Assembly (NCBI GenBank): GCA_030591745.1
Contig: JAUVAM010000166.1
Coordinates: 1-7,548, forward strand
DNA length: 7,548 nucleotides
Origin: Deltaproteobacteria bacterium
Lineage (GTDB): Bacteria; Myxococcota; B64-G9
Reading direction: 5' to 3'
Part shown: one piece after another, positions 6,249 to 7,548 of the stretch
Numbering within the stretch: position 1 is the first letter of the stretch
How the letters are laid out: each line of letters begins with the position of its first letter
The notes under the pieces: model-generated
The model's database searches: none
Told to the model about the DNA's origin: nothing
What the model saw: the letters and a program-made list of their open reading frames with translations, nothing else
Translations under genes and position numbers: made by a program

Positions 6249-7154
6249 ATGAATCTCCTGAAGGTCGCCCTTCTTATTCCAGCATCGATATTTTTCACGG
6301 CTTGTCCGGCGGAGAAAGACCCCCAAGCCCTTTGCAAAGCGGGTGATCAGGCTGCCTGCTCTGATTTGGGCGTAAGCTTGCTCAAAAGCGATCCGGTGAG
6401 GGCGACGACTTTGTTTCGCGCTGCCTGCGAGGCGGGCCGGAACGAGGCCTGCTTCAATCTGGCCCGTGGCATGGAATTGGGCCAGGGCGCGGCCAAGGAC
6501 CTGGCGGGGGCCATGGGCTTGTACGAAAAGACCTGTGAGCAGAAGCTCTGGGTGGCATGCCTGCGTCTGGGGCGGATTCTGGGCACTTCGAGGGCCATCG
6601 AACGCGACCCCAAGCGAGCCTTCGGGTTTTTCGAAAAAGCCTGCCAGGGCGGCGATCTTCGTGGCTGCAACGAGGCTGCGACCATGCAAAACCTGGGGCG
6701 TGGCGTGGTGGCGGATCACGGCGCGGCCTTGCTGCGCTGGCGCAAGTCTTGCGCTGCTGGAAATGCCGACGGCTGTGCGGGGCTTGGCCGGGCTACCTTG
6801 GAGGGCTGGGGACTGGAGGCCGACGAGCCCGCGGCCGTGGCCTTGCTGGAACAAGCCTGCGGGCAAAAGAGCCTCAGAGCCTGCGCACGCCTGGCCGCAT
6901 GCCTCGAAAAAGGCCGGGGGGTCAAGGCCGACTGGCCGAGGGCCGTCAAGCTCATGGACCGGTCCTGCAAAGGCGGCCAGGCCGACATTTGCCAGCGCCT
7001 GGGCGAGCTGTACCTGGAGGGGCGGCGGGTGAAAAAGAGCGAGGATGCGGGTCTTTCTTACCTGAAGAAGGCCTGCGAACTCGGCATCGACGTGGCTTGC
7101 ATGCAGCGCGATGTGGTTGAGGAGAGTCGTTCCAGAAAAAAGAAAGGCTCTTGA
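6249..7154 (+). CDS. Cysteine-rich Sel1-repeat (Hcp-like) lipoprotein
   Basis: This 301-residue exported lipoprotein has the signal peptide MNLLK... with lipobox FTAC (Cys19). The mature part is made of Sel1-like repeats, the helical alpha/alpha units also found in the Helicobacter cysteine-rich proteins (Hcp). Eight C-x7-C pairs start at Cys29, 60, 96, 132, 168, 204, 240 and 276. Spacing is exactly 36 residues from Cys60 on, and the first repeat is short (31). In Hcp proteins the same C-x7-C pair forms a disulfide that staples each repeat, so the same is expected here. One extra Cys (218) is unpaired by this scheme. The C-terminus ends in a basic tail (SRSRKKKGS). Sel1 repeats usually bind proteins or cell-wall material. 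The ATG at 6249 is chosen because it begins directly at the signal peptide; an in-frame ATG at 6198 would overlap the upstream gene and add 17 unrelated residues. It starts five bases after the membrane protein stop, with a weak ribosome site, suggesting coupling. Confidence 0.92.
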   Translation: MNLLKVALLIPASIFFTACPAEKDPQALCKAGDQAACSDLGVSLLKSDPVRATTLFRAACEAGRNEACFNLARGMELGQGAAKDLAGAMGLYEKTCEQKLWVACLRLGRILGTSRAIERDPKRAFGFFEKACQGGDLRGCNEAATMQNLGRGVVADHGAALLRWRKSCAAGNADGCAGLGRATLEGWGLEADEPAAVALLEQACGQKSLRACARLAACLEKGRGVKADWPRAVKLMDRSCKGGQADICQRLGELYLEGRRVKKSEDAGLSYLKKACELGIDVACMQRDVVEESRSRKKKGS

Positions 7155-7155
7155 T

Positions 7156-7548
7156 CTACTTGTTGATTCCGACGAATTTTCGGCCTGCCTTGGCGAAATA
7201 ATGACCCTGCATCAAAGAACAGCCGAGCTCTGTCGCCATTTGTTTTTCCTGCGCCGTTTCTATACCTGATGCGATGACGGTGATGTTTTCTCCGGCGGTG
7301 TAGTCAAGATAATGATTGATGAGCCTTGATTCGCGACCATTCGATGTGTTTCCAGCCAGGACTGATTGGCCCATTTTAACGAAATCCGGTTCAAGCTGCG
7401 TCAATGCGTTCAGTCCCAAGTAACCCGTGCACAGGTCGTCAAGCAAGACGCGGTAGCCGCGTTCACGTAATCTGGCCAGGACCGTTTTCAGTCTTTCCTG
7501 ATCGGCGATTTTTCGGCTGTTGTTGATTTCGAAGACGACCTTGTCAGC
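7156..7548 (-). CDS. EAL-domain protein (cyclic-di-GMP phosphodiesterase type), C-terminal 130 residues, possibly inactive
   Basis: The frame enters from the right edge and ends at 7156. The visible part aligns by eye with the second half of EAL domains: 'VVFEINN' (usual EITE, metal-binding Glu kept), 'LLDDLCTGYLGL' (usual LDDFGTGYSSL, both Asp kept), 'EPDFVKMG' (usual VDxLKID, Lys kept), 'VIASGIET' (usual VAEGVET, first Glu replaced by Ser) and 'GCSLMQGHYFAKA' (usual GCDxxQGYYFxxP, Gln kept). Active EAL domains hydrolyse cyclic-di-GMP to pGpG. Loss of the AEG Glu and the altered loop-6 motif suggest a weak or inactive enzyme that might act as a cyclic-di-GMP sensor. The EAL signature itself and any sensory or GGDEF domains lie outside the window. 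A TTG codon inside the frame can mimic a start at 7446, but the frame stays open to the edge and conserved EAL residues lie upstream of it. The gene is convergent with the Sel1 gene, with one base between the stop codons. Confidence 0.88.
   Translation of the reverse strand, partial: ADKVVFEINNSRKIADQERLKTVLARLRERGYRVLLDDLCTGYLGLNALTQLEPDFVKMGQSVLAGNTSNGRESRLINHYLDYTAGENITVIASGIETAQEKQMATELGCSLMQGHYFAKAGRKFVGINK

Overview
The window looks like chromosomal DNA from a moderately GC-rich Gram-negative bacterium. Nearly every gene encodes an envelope protein with a lipoprotein signal peptide. One lipoprotein carries the Asp-Ala-Gly linker ('DAGADAG') common in Myxococcota and Bradymonadales-type genomes, and another begins a PKD/cadherin-like Ig domain. 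A member of the former Deltaproteobacteria is therefore the best guess, but no marker gene here fixes the taxonomy. No RNA gene, CRISPR array or insertion sequence was seen.

Left part (1-2676, minus strand): a compact three-gene unit reading leftward. It starts with an unrecognised 530-residue lipoprotein (1084-2676). Eight bases later comes an alpha/beta-hydrolase with an intact Ser-Asp-His triad (188-1075). After 31 bases follows the N-terminus of a PKD-type lipoprotein that runs off the left edge (1-156).

Centre (2677-2803): a 127-base divergent intergenic region. It holds a plausible sigma70-type promoter for the rightward genes, with a perfect 7-bp inverted repeat between the -35 and -10 boxes that could be an operator.

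Right part (2804-7154, plus strand): a tight four-gene unit with gaps of 32, 24 and 5 bases. It holds two tandem 142-residue lipoproteins (about 76% identical by hand count, both with GTG starts), an 841-residue polytopic membrane protein and an Hcp-like, cysteine-rich Sel1-repeat lipoprotein. The membrane protein carries a Glu/Lys tetrapeptide repeat and a separate Lys/Arg-rich octapeptide repeat. I recognise no named system here. The shared features are export, lipidation and paired cysteines, so an envelope complex held by disulfides is the simplest reading. This is the best candidate for something undescribed in the window.

Right edge (7156-7548, minus strand): the C-terminal part of an EAL (cyclic-di-GMP phosphodiesterase-type) domain protein, convergent with the operon. 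One catalytic Glu is replaced by Ser and the loop-6 motif is altered, so it may be inactive.
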